Assembly (NCBI RefSeq): GCF_920984665.1
Contig: NZ_CAKLBP010000001.1
Coordinates: forward strand, 524,858 to 588,857
DNA from: Pedobacter sp. Leaf170
GTDB taxonomy: Bacteria; Bacteroidota; Bacteroidia; Sphingobacteriales; Sphingobacteriaceae
Direction of reading: 5' to 3'
DNA: 64,000 nucleotides
Shown here in pieces: positions 54,462 through 62,994 of this stretch. Each line of letters begins with the position of its first letter. The first letter of the stretch is position 1. Position numbers and translations under genes: made by a program. The notes beneath the pieces were generated by a model. That model had not been told where the DNA came from and searched no databases. It saw nothing but the letters and a program-made list of their open reading frames with translations.

Positions 54462-56094
54462 AGATGATTTTACAGCCTACTTAAAACGTCGTTCATTTTT
54501 ATTAAGAATTGGCTTAATTACAGGCGGCATATTTTTAAATAGCTGCTACAAAAAATTAAAATCAAACAATTACAATATTAAGGGTAATTTATTTGGTCCG
54601 AATGCAAAAGCTGGTCATGCTTTACGCGATAAAATTAAAATTCCACTGGCAAGTAAAACCAGAAAGGTAAAAATCTTAATTATTGGAAGCGGAATATCAG
54701 GCCTATCAGCAGGAAGATGGCTGAAAAATAGTGGAGAATTAGATTTTGAAATTATTGAGCTTGAAAATCATATTGGTGGAAACTCCCATTATAGTAGCAA
54801 TAAAGTATCTTCTTACCCTTTAGGTGCGCACTATATTACTATTGCTAATAACGATGATGAATTATTAATAGATTTTTTAAAAGAAATTAATGTGATAACG
54901 CATTTCGAGAACGATTTGCCATATTACAACGATTATTACCTAACCTTCGATCCGGAAGAACGATTGTTGATTAACGGTGAATGGCAAGAAGGTTTGATTC
55001 CGGATTTCGGTGTACCACAAGCCGATAAAAAACAAATTAGAAGATTTTTAAATGATGTAGAAAAACTTAAAAACACCAAAGGGAACGATGGAAAGTTTGT
55101 ATTTAACATTCCGGTACATTCATCGTCTAATGATTTGGAATACAGAAAATTAGATAAAATATCTTTTGAAAGTTATTTACACACAAATGGTTATGACTCT
55201 AAATATTTGCTTTGGTATTTAAATTATGCCTGTAAAGATGATTACGGTCAAAAAATGGATAAGATATCTGCATGGGCAGGATTACACTATTTTGCATCAC
55301 GAAGAGGTGGAGCTGCGAACGCAGAGCAAAATGCAATCTTGACTTGGCCTGAAGGTAATGGCTGGATTATGAAGCAACTGGCGACTGGCCTAAAAGAACA
55401 CATTAAAACATCGAACATGTGCTACGAAATTAAAAAAATGGCAGATGGAAGTTTGAGCGCCACTATTTTTAATTTATCAAAAAATTCTACAGAATCCATA
55501 TTAGCAGAAAAGGTTATCTTATGTTCACCTCAATTTGTAAATAATCATTTGCTTAAAAATTTTGACCGTGAAATAAATTACAAAAACTTCAGCTATGCTC
55601 CATGGTTGGTGGCAAATATTACTATAAACCAGCTACCTGATTCAAAAGGTATAACATTATGTTGGGATAATGTTGCCTTTAATACACCATCAGTAGGTTA
55701 TGTAAACTCGGCACAACAACATTTAAAAATTTCTGAAGATAAAAAAATCCTGACTTACTACTTGCCTTTATGCGATTTTGAACCTTCCATAGCCAGATTA
55801 GCGGCATATTCCAGAGATTACAGCCAATGGCTTGATATTATTATTCCGGAGTTAGAAATGATGCATCCGAACCTAAGCCTAGCAATTGAAAATATTGATA
55901 TCTGGATTTGGGGGCATGGAATGATTGCACCAACTCAAAACTTTATCTGGAGTGATAACTTAGAAAAAGCAAGAAAACCAATTGAAAATAAAATTTTCTT
56001 TGCACATAGTGATTTAAGTGGAATTTCGATATTCGAAGAAGCTTTCCATCAAGGTATAAATGCTGCAAAACAAATCTTAAACAATAATGGATAA
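54439..56094 (+). CDS. FAD-dependent amine-oxidase-like protein with Tat/lipoprotein signal
   Basis: A 551-residue flavoprotein. The N-terminus has a twin-arginine motif (K16-R-R-S-F-L21), a hydrophobic stretch and a possible lipobox L33-N-S-C36. The FAD loop is G83-S-G-I-S-G88 in KILIIGSGISGLSAG, with E at the end of the next strand (IIELENHIGGNSHYS). The C-terminal HSDLSGISIFEEAFHQG closes the flavin site. A folded, flavin-loaded enzyme tethered outside the inner membrane is predicted. It may oxidise an amine made by the cluster. It overlaps both neighbours. Confidence 0.82.
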   Translation: MSGQTFYKDDFTAYLKRRSFLLRIGLITGGIFLNSCYKKLKSNNYNIKGNLFGPNAKAGHALRDKIKIPLASKTRKVKILIIGSGISGLSAGRWLKNSGELDFEIIELENHIGGNSHYSSNKVSSYPLGAHYITIANNDDELLIDFLKEINVITHFENDLPYYNDYYLTFDPEERLLINGEWQEGLIPDFGVPQADKKQIRRFLNDVEKLKNTKGNDGKFVFNIPVHSSSNDLEYRKLDKISFESYLHTNGYDSKYLLWYLNYACKDDYGQKMDKISAWAGLHYFASRRGGAANAEQNAILTWPEGNGWIMKQLATGLKEHIKTSNMCYEIKKMADGSLSATIFNLSKNSTESILAEKVILCSPQFVNNHLLKNFDREINYKNFSYAPWLVANITINQLPDSKGITLCWDNVAFNTPSVGYVNSAQQHLKISEDKKILTYYLPLCDFEPSIARLAAYSRDYSQWLDIIIPELEMMHPNLSLAIENIDIWIWGHGMIAPTQNFIWSDNLEKARKPIENKIFFAHSDLSGISIFEEAFHQGINAAKQILNNNG

Positions 56095-57145
56095 TCGAAA
56101 TCAACCTTGGTTAAATAGTAAAGCAACAGATATTATTTTCATCTTGTCGCCTGCTTTTTTATCGTTGCTGTTGGTTTTATTATTTCCATCGCAATTTCAA
56201 AATGCTTCTGGCATTCCTGTAGCTTATTGGGTTATATTAATTGTTTTTATTGATGTAGCGCATGTTTATAGTACGCTGTACCGCACCTACTTCAACCCAA
56301 ACACCTTTAACAAACAAAGTTCATTACTCATAATTATCCCGATTACATGTTACGTAACCGGTGTTATGATCTATCATTTTGATGCCCTCTGGTTTTGGCG
56401 AATATTGGCCTATTTAGCCGTTTATCATTTTGTGAGGCAGCAATATGGTTTTATGAGGTTGTATAGCAGAGAAGAAAAACTTCCATCGGTAATAAAAACG
56501 ATTGATAAAATTGCGATATATACTGCAACCCTTTATCCATTAATTTACTGGCATTTTACGCCTGCCCGAAATTTTAATTGGTTTGTTGAAGGAGATTTCT
56601 TTTCTTTTGAAAACAATGTTATTATTAAATACGCAAATGCTACTTACCTTATAATTATTGCCATTTACTGCCTTAAAGAAATCTATCTAATCATAAAATT
56701 GAAATGGATAAATATCCCAAAAAACCTTTTGGTTGCTGGTACATTTCTCTCCTGGTACTTTGGTATCGTTTATTTTAATGGCGATATGGCTTTTACAACC
56801 TTAAATGTAATTTCTCATGGCATACCTTACATGGCCTTGATTTGGTTCTTTGAAAAGAAGAAAATAGACTACACTTTATCTAGAAGCAGATTATTAAATT
56901 TATGTTTTGGCAAATATGGAATTGTCTACTTTTTAGCAATATTAATTTTATTTGCCTATTTGGAAGAAGGACTATGGGATGGTTTAATCTGGAAAGAACA
57001 TCAATCAGTATTTAAGCCATTTACAGGCCTGCCAAGAGTTTATAGCAATGAACTTTTAGCATTACTTATACCGCTATTGGCACTACCGCAAGCCACACAT
57101 TATGTGCTCGATGGCTTTATCTGGAAACAGAAAAGCAAATTTTAA
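56087..57145 (+). CDS. Polytopic membrane protein of the polyamine-type cluster
   Basis: A 352-residue protein with eight or nine membrane helices. Several His residues lie at helix ends (DVAHVYSTLYRTYF, VYHFVRQQYGFMRLY, VISHGIPYMALIWF, LPQATHYVLDGFIWK), a pattern found in some membrane di-iron or haem enzymes, though no motif is definite. It overlaps the oxidase gene by eight bases, so the two are probably co-made and may work together. No family recognised. Confidence 0.75.
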   Translation: MDNRNQPWLNSKATDIIFILSPAFLSLLLVLLFPSQFQNASGIPVAYWVILIVFIDVAHVYSTLYRTYFNPNTFNKQSSLLIIIPITCYVTGVMIYHFDALWFWRILAYLAVYHFVRQQYGFMRLYSREEKLPSVIKTIDKIAIYTATLYPLIYWHFTPARNFNWFVEGDFFSFENNVIIKYANATYLIIIAIYCLKEIYLIIKLKWINIPKNLLVAGTFLSWYFGIVYFNGDMAFTTLNVISHGIPYMALIWFFEKKKIDYTLSRSRLLNLCFGKYGIVYFLAILILFAYLEEGLWDGLIWKEHQSVFKPFTGLPRVYSNELLALLIPLLALPQATHYVLDGFIWKQKSKF

Positions 57146-57174
57146 AGAAACTATATATTAAAAAATTGCGTAGG

Positions 57175-57197
57175 TAACATCAAACCTCCTGATGTTA
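57175..57197 (+). promoter_or_regulatory. Hairpin abutting the lipocalin start codon
   Basis: TAACATCA (57175-57182) and TGATGTTA (57190-57197) pair over eight bases; the last A is the first base of the ATG. The loop AACCTCC holds CCTCC, the core of the anti-Shine-Dalgarno sequence. It may limit translation of the lipocalin gene. Confidence 0.45.
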
Positions 57198-57700
57198 TGA
57201 AAACGATTTGCACCACACTTATAGTTCTTTTTAGCTTTATTTCTGCTGATAAAAACTTACCGGTTAATAAGTTAGATTTAAAAAAATATGCAGGAACCTG
57301 GTATTCCTTATATTCTATACCGACAATTTTTGACAAAGGAAGCAGGGAAACCACAACCAAATACACACTAAATAATGATGGATTTTATAATGTTTTAACC
57401 ACATACAAAAAACCTAACGATGAAAAGGTTTATTCAAGAAGCTCAAAAATGTTTCCATCAGAAGAAGGAAATAATGGTGAATTACAAGCTCAATTTATAT
57501 GGCCAATAAAGATAGATTATTGGATTATTGAGCTTGCTGATGATTATTCGTATGTTGTAGTAGGCCATCCGGAACATAAATTTCTATTCATCATGAGCCG
57601 TAATCAAACAATGCCGAAAAAAACTCATGATGATATAGTTGCCCGCTGTAAGGCTAAAGGATATGATGTAAGTAAACTTACTTCGCAATTTAAGGTTTAG
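57197..57700 (+). CDS. Lipocalin family protein (Blc-like)
   Basis: A 167-residue protein with a signal peptide (about 1-17). The first lipocalin motif is [18 protein letters not shown] (about 31-48), followed by an eight-strand barrel region and the [19 protein letters not shown] helix. Blc-type lipocalins bind lysophospholipids or other lipids at the outer membrane; here no lipobox is seen. It lies 51 bases after the membrane-protein gene, so it may be part of the same transcript. Confidence 0.85.
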   Translation: MKTICTTLIVLFSFISADKNLPVNKLDLKKYAGTWYSLYSIPTIFDKGSRETTTKYTLNNDGFYNVLTTYKKPNDEKVYSRSSKMFPSEEGNNGELQAQFIWPIKIDYWIIELADDYSYVVVGHPEHKFLFIMSRNQTMPKKTHDDIVARCKAKGYDVSKLTSQFKV

Positions 57701-58103
57701 GCGTTTGTTCTGTTAATTTTTCACCGCGTTTAGTACTGAAAAGCAAAAATATAACGCCAACTAAAAAAACAATCCATCCCCATTGGAAATGAACTACTTT
57801 GCCAATTAATTTATTGGCAAAACCGTATTTGGTGTAGTTGTTTGCTGTAAAATAAACTGCAACAACAGCTAAAACATACCAAATTGCCATAACAAAACTT
57901 ATGAACCTAAATGCACCAGCTTTTCTGATAAAAAGGATAAGTATTGCAACCGCAAGGATAGCGTAAGTGATAATAAATAAACGAGCATCAGATTGATATA
58001 AGTTCCAATTCCCTTTTATCGGCACTTTTAACATAGGGCAAAAGCTTGCTATTACACATAATAAAATGCCCAAATACGCCCTGAATTTATTTAAAATTAA
58101 CAT
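57690..58103 (-). CDS. Hypothetical four-helix membrane protein
   Basis: The start is placed at ATG 58103 ([12 protein letters not shown]), since the longer reading from 58193 adds a polar stretch that overlaps a tandem repeat region. The 137-residue protein has four membrane helices (about 9-27, 44-62, 68-88, 108-125). No family recognised. The 3' end overlaps the convergent lipocalin gene by 11 bases. Confidence 0.6.
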   Translation of the reverse strand: MLILNKFRAYLGILLCVIASFCPMLKVPIKGNWNLYQSDARLFIITYAILAVAILILFIRKAGAFRFISFVMAIWYVLAVVAVYFTANNYTKYGFANKLIGKVVHFQWGWIVFLVGVIFLLFSTKRGEKLTEQTPKP

Positions 58104-58179
58104 ATTAGTTATTTTAGTTTTAGTTTTTTGATTGGCTGGGATAAGTAAAAATTGACTAACCTGATTGGTATTTTCGTAA

Positions 58180-58244
58180 ACCTCAATTCTCAATTCTCAA
58201 ACCTCAAATCTCAATACTCAAATCTCAATACTCAATACTCAAAT
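58180..58244. repeat. Heptad tandem repeat CTCAATA, nine units
   Basis: Nine copies of CTCAA(T/A)(A/T/C) in tandem, 7 bases each. The pattern is like the heptads before hisH. It lies between the membrane-protein gene and the end of gldC. Copy number may vary by slippage. Confidence 0.85.
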
Positions 58245-58257
58245 CGAAAATCCTTAC

Positions 58258-58593
58258 CTACTGCCCTTCTACAATACCCATTTTCTCAGCGAAATGAGCA
58301 CAGTAATCGCGTAAATCTTCAACAATTAATGTTTCATTTGTAGCCTTTAAAAAGCTATCGCCCATAGTTTGCAAAGTTTCATAGAAGAAACGTTTCATCT
58401 CATCAACCGGCATATCTTTAGTCCACAGGTCTATTTTTAAAGTATTTTTGTAGTTATGGTCCCAAACTGATAAAAACATCGCCTTGGCTGGCACCTTATC
58501 TGCATTTCCAGAATCTGTACTTTCCCAAAGAATGTTATCCGGGTTGTTACCTTCATCTAACTCAACTGTTAATTTTATTTCTGCTGTTTTCAT
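58258..58593 (-). CDS. gldC: Gliding motility protein GldC
   Basis: A 111-residue soluble protein. AEIKLTVELDEGNNPDNILW, MFLSVWDHNYKNTLKIDLWT (core WDHNYKNTLKIDLW) and MTVDEM-like FFYETLQTMGDSF match GldC of Flavobacterium and relatives, where it supports gliding/type IX secretion. The role is accessory. Other gld genes are not in view. Nested palindromes lie just upstream. Confidence 0.9.
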   Translation of the reverse strand: MKTAEIKLTVELDEGNNPDNILWESTDSGNADKVPAKAMFLSVWDHNYKNTLKIDLWTKDMPVDEMKRFFYETLQTMGDSFLKATNETLIVEDLRDYCAHFAEKMGIVEGQ

Positions 58594-58608
58594 TTTCTTA
58601 AATTGATT

Positions 58609-58643
58609 AAACCGATAAGAGGATAAACCGGTTTTATCGGTTT
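58609..58643. other. Nested palindromes upstream of gldC
   Basis: AAACCGATAA (58609-58618) and TTATCGGTTT (58634-58643) enclose the palindrome AAACCGGTTT (58625-58634). It lies 16 bases before the gldC start and can form a stable hairpin or serve as an operator. Confidence 0.5.
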
Positions 58644-58693
58644 ATTTTTACGATTGCAAAGATGCGGTTTTATCTAAAGACTTAATCATTCGC

Positions 58694-58966
58694 TTACATC
58701 ACCTTTTGTAATATTACCATCAAGATTACGGTAATTACGATAAAGATGGATTCTACAATCCAGATTTTTTTTAAATCTTTTAGCGTAAAACGAAAAACCA
58801 AATCAGTAATAAAAGTGACCAAAATAAGGCAGCCCAGAATGAGTAAATAAAATCCACTCATATCAATTTGCCTCGGTGCATTATTTTTAGAACCTAAAAT
58901 ATTTATAAGCACCAAGCCAAAACTAATTGCACTAATAATGTTTAAAGGCGTAATTCTAAGTTTCAT
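58694..58966 (-). CDS. Hypothetical three-helix membrane protein
   Basis: A 90-residue protein from ATG 58966 with three membrane helices (about 8-22, 38-58, 68-88) and a basic loop TLKDLKKIW. It starts three bases after the helicase stop codon, so it is probably co-transcribed. No family recognised. Confidence 0.6.
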   Translation of the reverse strand: MKLRITPLNIISAISFGLVLINILGSKNNAPRQIDMSGFYLLILGCLILVTFITDLVFRFTLKDLKKIWIVESIFIVITVILMVILQKVM

Positions 58967-58969
58967 CAC

Positions 58970-60316
58970 TTACTTTTTCTTATCGAAACGTTTACCTTTC
59001 TTAAAACTTTTAATTTCTTTTCCGGCTTTTGCCTTTGCCTTATCTCTGGCTCGTTGTTCTATTACTTTTGCGTTCTTCTTCTCATGGAAAGCACCTTTAA
59101 AATCAGGGTCATCCTTACGTTTTTGCATGTCAATTTCACGGGCTATGTGCTGACGCTCTTCGTAAGGCGTTTCATCTATATATACGCCTTCCGGAATTTC
59201 GGTTACCGGAATATATTGGCGAATTAATTTTTCAATTTTACGGATATAATATTTCTCGGCATCGGTGGCAAAAGTAATGGCATCGCCTTTGGCAAAAGCC
59301 CTTCCGGTACGTCCAATCCGGTGAACGTAATCCTCGATGATAATTGGCACATCAAAGTTAATCACATGGCTAACATCGCTCACATCAATTCCCCTACTCG
59401 CAACATCTGTAGCAACAAGCACACGAATATTACCTTCTTTAAAGCTATTGATGGAATTAATCCTGGTGTTTTGGCCTTTGTTGGCATGTATTACCCGAAC
59501 GTTTTCCGCACCATACCTACGCTCAATAAAACTAAAAATATTATCGGCTACAGATTTCGTTTTACAAAAAATGATTAGGCGAGTAAAAGCTTCATCGTTT
59601 TTTAGTAAATGTTGTAAAAGGTTAATTTTTGTCTTGAAATTTGGTACGTAATAAAGCGTTTGAGTAACATTTGCAGCTGGCGTAGCTTGCGTTGAAGTTT
59701 CTATTACCAATGGATTATTTAAAAAATCGCCAGCAATTTTTTGCACCAACTCGCTCATGGTAGCTGAAAACAATAAATTTTGGCGTTTACGCGGAACAAT
59801 TTCTAAAATTCTGTGAATAGATCCAATAAAACCCATATCCATCATTTTATCAGCCTCATCAAGCACTAAAAATTTAAGACTTTGTGTATTGATATCGCCG
59901 GCTAAATATAAATCTAAAAATCTTCCGGGTGTGGCAATTAAAATATCTACACCTTTTGCAATCTGTTCTTTTTGAGTTTTAGGACCAATGCCGCCGAAGA
60001 TTACCAATGAACGCAAATCAGTATAAGTAGAGAATAGTTTTACCTGCTCTGCAATTTGCATGGCTAATTCTCTGGTTGGCGATAAAATTAAAGCCCTCGG
60101 ATTTTCACCTTGTGCATATTTTAACTGCATTAAAATTGGCAGCACAAAGGCGGCCGTTTTTCCTGTTCCGGTTTCAGCGATACCAAAAATATCTTGTCCG
60201 GATAAAACCGGGGCGATTGCTTTTTCCTGTATCGGAGTGGCAACGGTATAACCTGCATCGGCAACTGCATTTAAAATTTGCCTGTTTAACTTAAATTCTT
60301 CGAACGATTTCGCCAT
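58970..60316 (-). CDS. DEAD-box RNA helicase, RhlE-like
   Basis: The start is ATG 60316; a TTG three codons earlier is less likely. The 448-residue protein has Q motif, motif I AETGTGKT, PTRELA, DEAD, SAT, and C-terminal ARGIDV (here SRGIDVSDV) and HRIGRTGR. The tail is Lys-rich (KAGKEIKSFKKGKRFDKKK), which binds RNA. The family remodels ribosomal and messenger RNA. A TATCTTTG box on the minus strand (60330-60323) ends six bases before the ATG. Confidence 0.93.
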   Translation of the reverse strand: MAKSFEEFKLNRQILNAVADAGYTVATPIQEKAIAPVLSGQDIFGIAETGTGKTAAFVLPILMQLKYAQGENPRALILSPTRELAMQIAEQVKLFSTYTDLRSLVIFGGIGPKTQKEQIAKGVDILIATPGRFLDLYLAGDINTQSLKFLVLDEADKMMDMGFIGSIHRILEIVPRKRQNLLFSATMSELVQKIAGDFLNNPLVIETSTQATPAANVTQTLYYVPNFKTKINLLQHLLKNDEAFTRLIIFCKTKSVADNIFSFIERRYGAENVRVIHANKGQNTRINSINSFKEGNIRVLVATDVASRGIDVSDVSHVINFDVPIIIEDYVHRIGRTGRAFAKGDAITFATDAEKYYIRKIEKLIRQYIPVTEIPEGVYIDETPYEERQHIAREIDMQKRKDDPDFKGAFHEKKNAKVIEQRARDKAKAKAGKEIKSFKKGKRFDKKK

Positions 60317-60322
60317 AGCCTG

Positions 60323-60330
60323 CAAAGATA
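60323..60330 (-). promoter_or_regulatory. Candidate -7 box TATCTTTG for the RhlE-like helicase
   Basis: Fits TAnnTTTG; only six bases separate it from the ATG at 60316, so a leaderless transcript is possible. No -33 TTTG is clear. Confidence 0.4.
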
Positions 60331-60418
60331 GTCATTAAGGTTGAGGGTTTGAAGGTGTGAGGTAAATGGTAAAGTATCAGAATGCCTTTTTAATTGCTAA
60401 ACAGACCTGACTATGAAA

Positions 60419-62398
60419 TTAAAATTTCATTTTTTGAATCCTCACCGCATTTAGAATTGCCAATAAAGCCACACCAACATCCGCAAAAACCGCTTCCCAC
60501 ATGGTTGCTAAACCACCTGCTCCTAAAATTAAAACCAAAGCCTTAACCGCAAATGCCAAAACGATATTTTGAATTACAACACTTTTTGTCGCTTTACCTA
60601 TTTTAATTGCAGTTACAATTTTCGAAGGCTGGTCGGTCTGAATCACAACATCAGCAGTTTCAATTGCGGCATCGCTACCCATTGCACCCATAGCGATACC
60701 AATGTCGCTAATCGCCAAAACAGGTGTATCATTTATACCATCACCTACAAATGCAACTACCTTTAATTTATCCTGCTTAATTTCCTCAAGTTTGCGCACC
60801 TTATCTTCAGGCAATAAATCGCCATAAAATGAATCAATGCCTAAAACACCGGCAACTTTTTTAACAATTGATGTTTTATCACCACTAAGCATAACCACTT
60901 GCTTAATGCCATTTGCGTGAAGATTTTTAACGGCATCAGCCGAATCTTCTTTAATTTCATCGGCAATTAAAGCATAACCAGCATATTCTCCATCAACCGC
61001 CACAACTACAATACTTTCCTCAATGTTTCTGATGGCTACATCGTAAGAAATATTAAATTTATCGAGCAGTTTAGTATTTCCAGCCAATACTTCATTGCCG
61101 TTCACCGTTCCTTGCAAACCCATACCAGCAACTTCTTTTATATTTTCTGCCTGATGAAAATCTATATTTCCAGCGTACGCTACAATTGCTTTCGCTATCG
61201 GATGGGTAGATTTTGCTTCTACTGATACCAGATATTTTAAAAATTCCTGTTCATCGATATTGGTTTCAATCTTTTGAACTTTAAAAACACCTTTTGTAAG
61301 CGTACCCGTTTTATCCATTACAACGGTATTAAGCTTGGTAATGAGATCCAAAAAGTTAGAGCCTTTAAAAAGTATTCCGTTAGATGATGCTGCTCCAATT
61401 CCGCCGAAATAACCCAAAGGGATGGAAATAACCAATGCGCAAGGACAAGAAATTACCAAAAATACTAATGAGCGATACAACCAGGTTTGGAAATGATATT
61501 CGTTACCCAAAACTAATATGGGTATGGTTACCAATGCTAAAGCTAAAAAGAATACGATTGGTGTATAAATTTTGGCAAATTTTCTGATAAATAATTCGGT
61601 TTTTGCTTTGCGTGTTGTAGCATTTTGAACCATTTCTAAAATCCTGGATAAAGCACTATCTGCAAATGCCTTTGTAACTTTAATTTCGATTACAGCATCT
61701 ATGTTTAGCATTCCTGCTAATACATTGTCGCCTTTATTGATGGTTTTGGGTTTACTTTCTCCGGTTAAAGCAGCGGTATTAAAACTGCTTTTTTCAGATA
61801 ACAGTTCACCATCCAAAGGCGTTTTTTCTCCAGCTTTTATTTGTATAATGTCGCCAATTTCAACTTTTTCAGGCTCAACATCTTCGTATTTACCATTTCG
61901 CAAAACGTGTGCAACATCAGCCCTTACATCTAGCAAAGCTGAGATATTTCTTTTAGCACGATTAACCGCAGCTAATTGAAAAAGCTCGCCAATGGTGTAA
62001 AAAAGCATTACAGTAACACCTTCAGGGTATTCGCCAATTGCAAAAGCCCCGATTGTAGCGATAGACATTAAAGAAAATTCTGTAAAAAACTCTTTGGCTT
62101 TGAAAGTTTCCCAAACTTCTTTTAATACGGGTACGCCAACCGGCAAATAAGCTAAAATGTACCAATAAGGACGAATTTTATTGAAAGCTTCAATTTTAAA
62201 AACGTTATCGAAAGCAATACCAATAAGCAGCATAGCCAAAGTTACTATTGCCGGTAAATAGGTTTTAAATGATGAAGGGTCGTCACCGTGGTCATGGTCA
62301 TGTTCATCGCTATCTTCTTGGCTATGTGTGTGCTCATGAGTATGTTCATGCGCTTTGCTGCTGCAGCAACTTTCTTCTTTATCGTGGGAATGACTCAT
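60419..62398 (-). CDS. Zn/Cd-type heavy-metal P-type ATPase
   Basis: A 659-residue P1B ATPase. Residues 1-45 are His/Asp/Cys-rich (EHTHEHTHSQEDSDEHDHDH core), a metal-binding tail in place of the usual HMA domain. The transport motif SCPCALVIS marks metal selectivity, followed by the phosphorylation site DKTGTLTKG and GDGINDTP. The set fits Zn2+/Cd2+/Pb2+ export (ZntA/CadA group). A structured leader region lies 54 bases upstream of the start. Confidence 0.92.
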   Translation of the reverse strand: MSHSHDKEESCCSSKAHEHTHEHTHSQEDSDEHDHDHGDDPSSFKTYLPAIVTLAMLLIGIAFDNVFKIEAFNKIRPYWYILAYLPVGVPVLKEVWETFKAKEFFTEFSLMSIATIGAFAIGEYPEGVTVMLFYTIGELFQLAAVNRAKRNISALLDVRADVAHVLRNGKYEDVEPEKVEIGDIIQIKAGEKTPLDGELLSEKSSFNTAALTGESKPKTINKGDNVLAGMLNIDAVIEIKVTKAFADSALSRILEMVQNATTRKAKTELFIRKFAKIYTPIVFFLALALVTIPILVLGNEYHFQTWLYRSLVFLVISCPCALVISIPLGYFGGIGAASSNGILFKGSNFLDLITKLNTVVMDKTGTLTKGVFKVQKIETNIDEQEFLKYLVSVEAKSTHPIAKAIVAYAGNIDFHQAENIKEVAGMGLQGTVNGNEVLAGNTKLLDKFNISYDVAIRNIEESIVVVAVDGEYAGYALIADEIKEDSADAVKNLHANGIKQVVMLSGDKTSIVKKVAGVLGIDSFYGDLLPEDKVRKLEEIKQDKLKVVAFVGDGINDTPVLAISDIGIAMGAMGSDAAIETADVVIQTDQPSKIVTAIKIGKATKSVVIQNIVLAFAVKALVLILGAGGLATMWEAVFADVGVALLAILNAVRIQKMKF

Positions 62399-62451
62399 TT
62401 AGATTATTTTTTTGAAAAGCAATTTTAGGTGCATTTCGGTTTCTTTCATCC

Positions 62452-62524
62452 CGCCACCGTTACAAATCCTCAGCCAAAGAAAAATTGGCTTCCGGGTTTT
62501 CCACTTTGTCGGGTTTAGGTGGCG
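62452..62524. other. Structured 73-base element upstream of the P-type ATPase
   Basis: Outer stem CGCCACC (62452-62458) with GGTGGCG (62518-62524). Inside is a hairpin AGCCAA / TTGGCT and GC-rich segments CCGGG and TCGGG. Read on the minus strand it lies in the leader of the ATPase. It may be a metal-responsive RNA, or one copy of an intergenic repeat; only one copy is seen here. Confidence 0.4.
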
Positions 62525-62552
62525 CTAATCGTAGTACTATCAAAAGTAAAAT

Positions 62553-62672
62553 AAACCTGACAGAAGCGGAAATACTTTGGCAAAACTTACGAAGTTTCCT
62601 ATCAAAAAATGCTCATCTAACTTCGTAAGTTTTAAAAGCCAAAGATTGAAGCGAATGGCGGGACTGCAGAAC
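62553..62672. repeat. GCGGGACT-armed intergenic repeat, copy C, with internal hairpin
   Basis: Opens AAACCTGACAGAAGCGG and closes GCGAATGGCGGGACTGCAGAAC (arms quoted in part). The centre holds a perfect 15-base inverted repeat AAAACTTACGAAGTT (62582-62596) / AACTTCGTAAGTTTT (62619-62633), flanked by TTTGGC and GCCAAA. Confidence 0.7.
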
Positions 62673-62994
62673 AAATGAAAAACCCAACAATCATTTTCAT
62701 ATATCGTATAACTAAAAAGACTAATTTTATGGAAAATGAAATTATCTTTAATCATTCTTGATAATAAAAAAATTGGGTAGCACACAATAAATAATGTTAA
62801 AAAATGTTAATAGTGTATTAAGAATTAAAAAAGATGAAATCTCTAAAGTTCCATTTCTCGCCAAGTGAATTCTTAAGACGGCTTGGTTTAACAAAAATTT
62901 ACTACTGGTTTTACAAGTAATATTTCTAATATATTGCTTCAGTATTAATTTGTATTTCATAAATTTCGCACAAATAACTAACTTATTTAAGCGA

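Larger units (their letters stand above)
62399..62994. other. Intergenic region with structured element and repeat
   Basis: A 596-base gap between the divergent ATPase and M13 peptidase genes. It holds a long hairpin at 62452-62524, a GCGGGACT-armed repeat at 62553-62672, and an AT-rich remainder that should hold the peptidase promoter. No ORF is convincing. Confidence 0.6.

Noticed and set aside
58180..58244. CRISPR array
   Set aside because: The units are 7-base tandem copies without spacers.
62460..62524. Thiamine-pyrophosphate riboswitch, from GGCTGAGGA on the minus strand
   Set aside because: The later core (ACCTGAT...TAAT-CC...GCG-AGGGA) is missing and the downstream gene is a metal ATPase.
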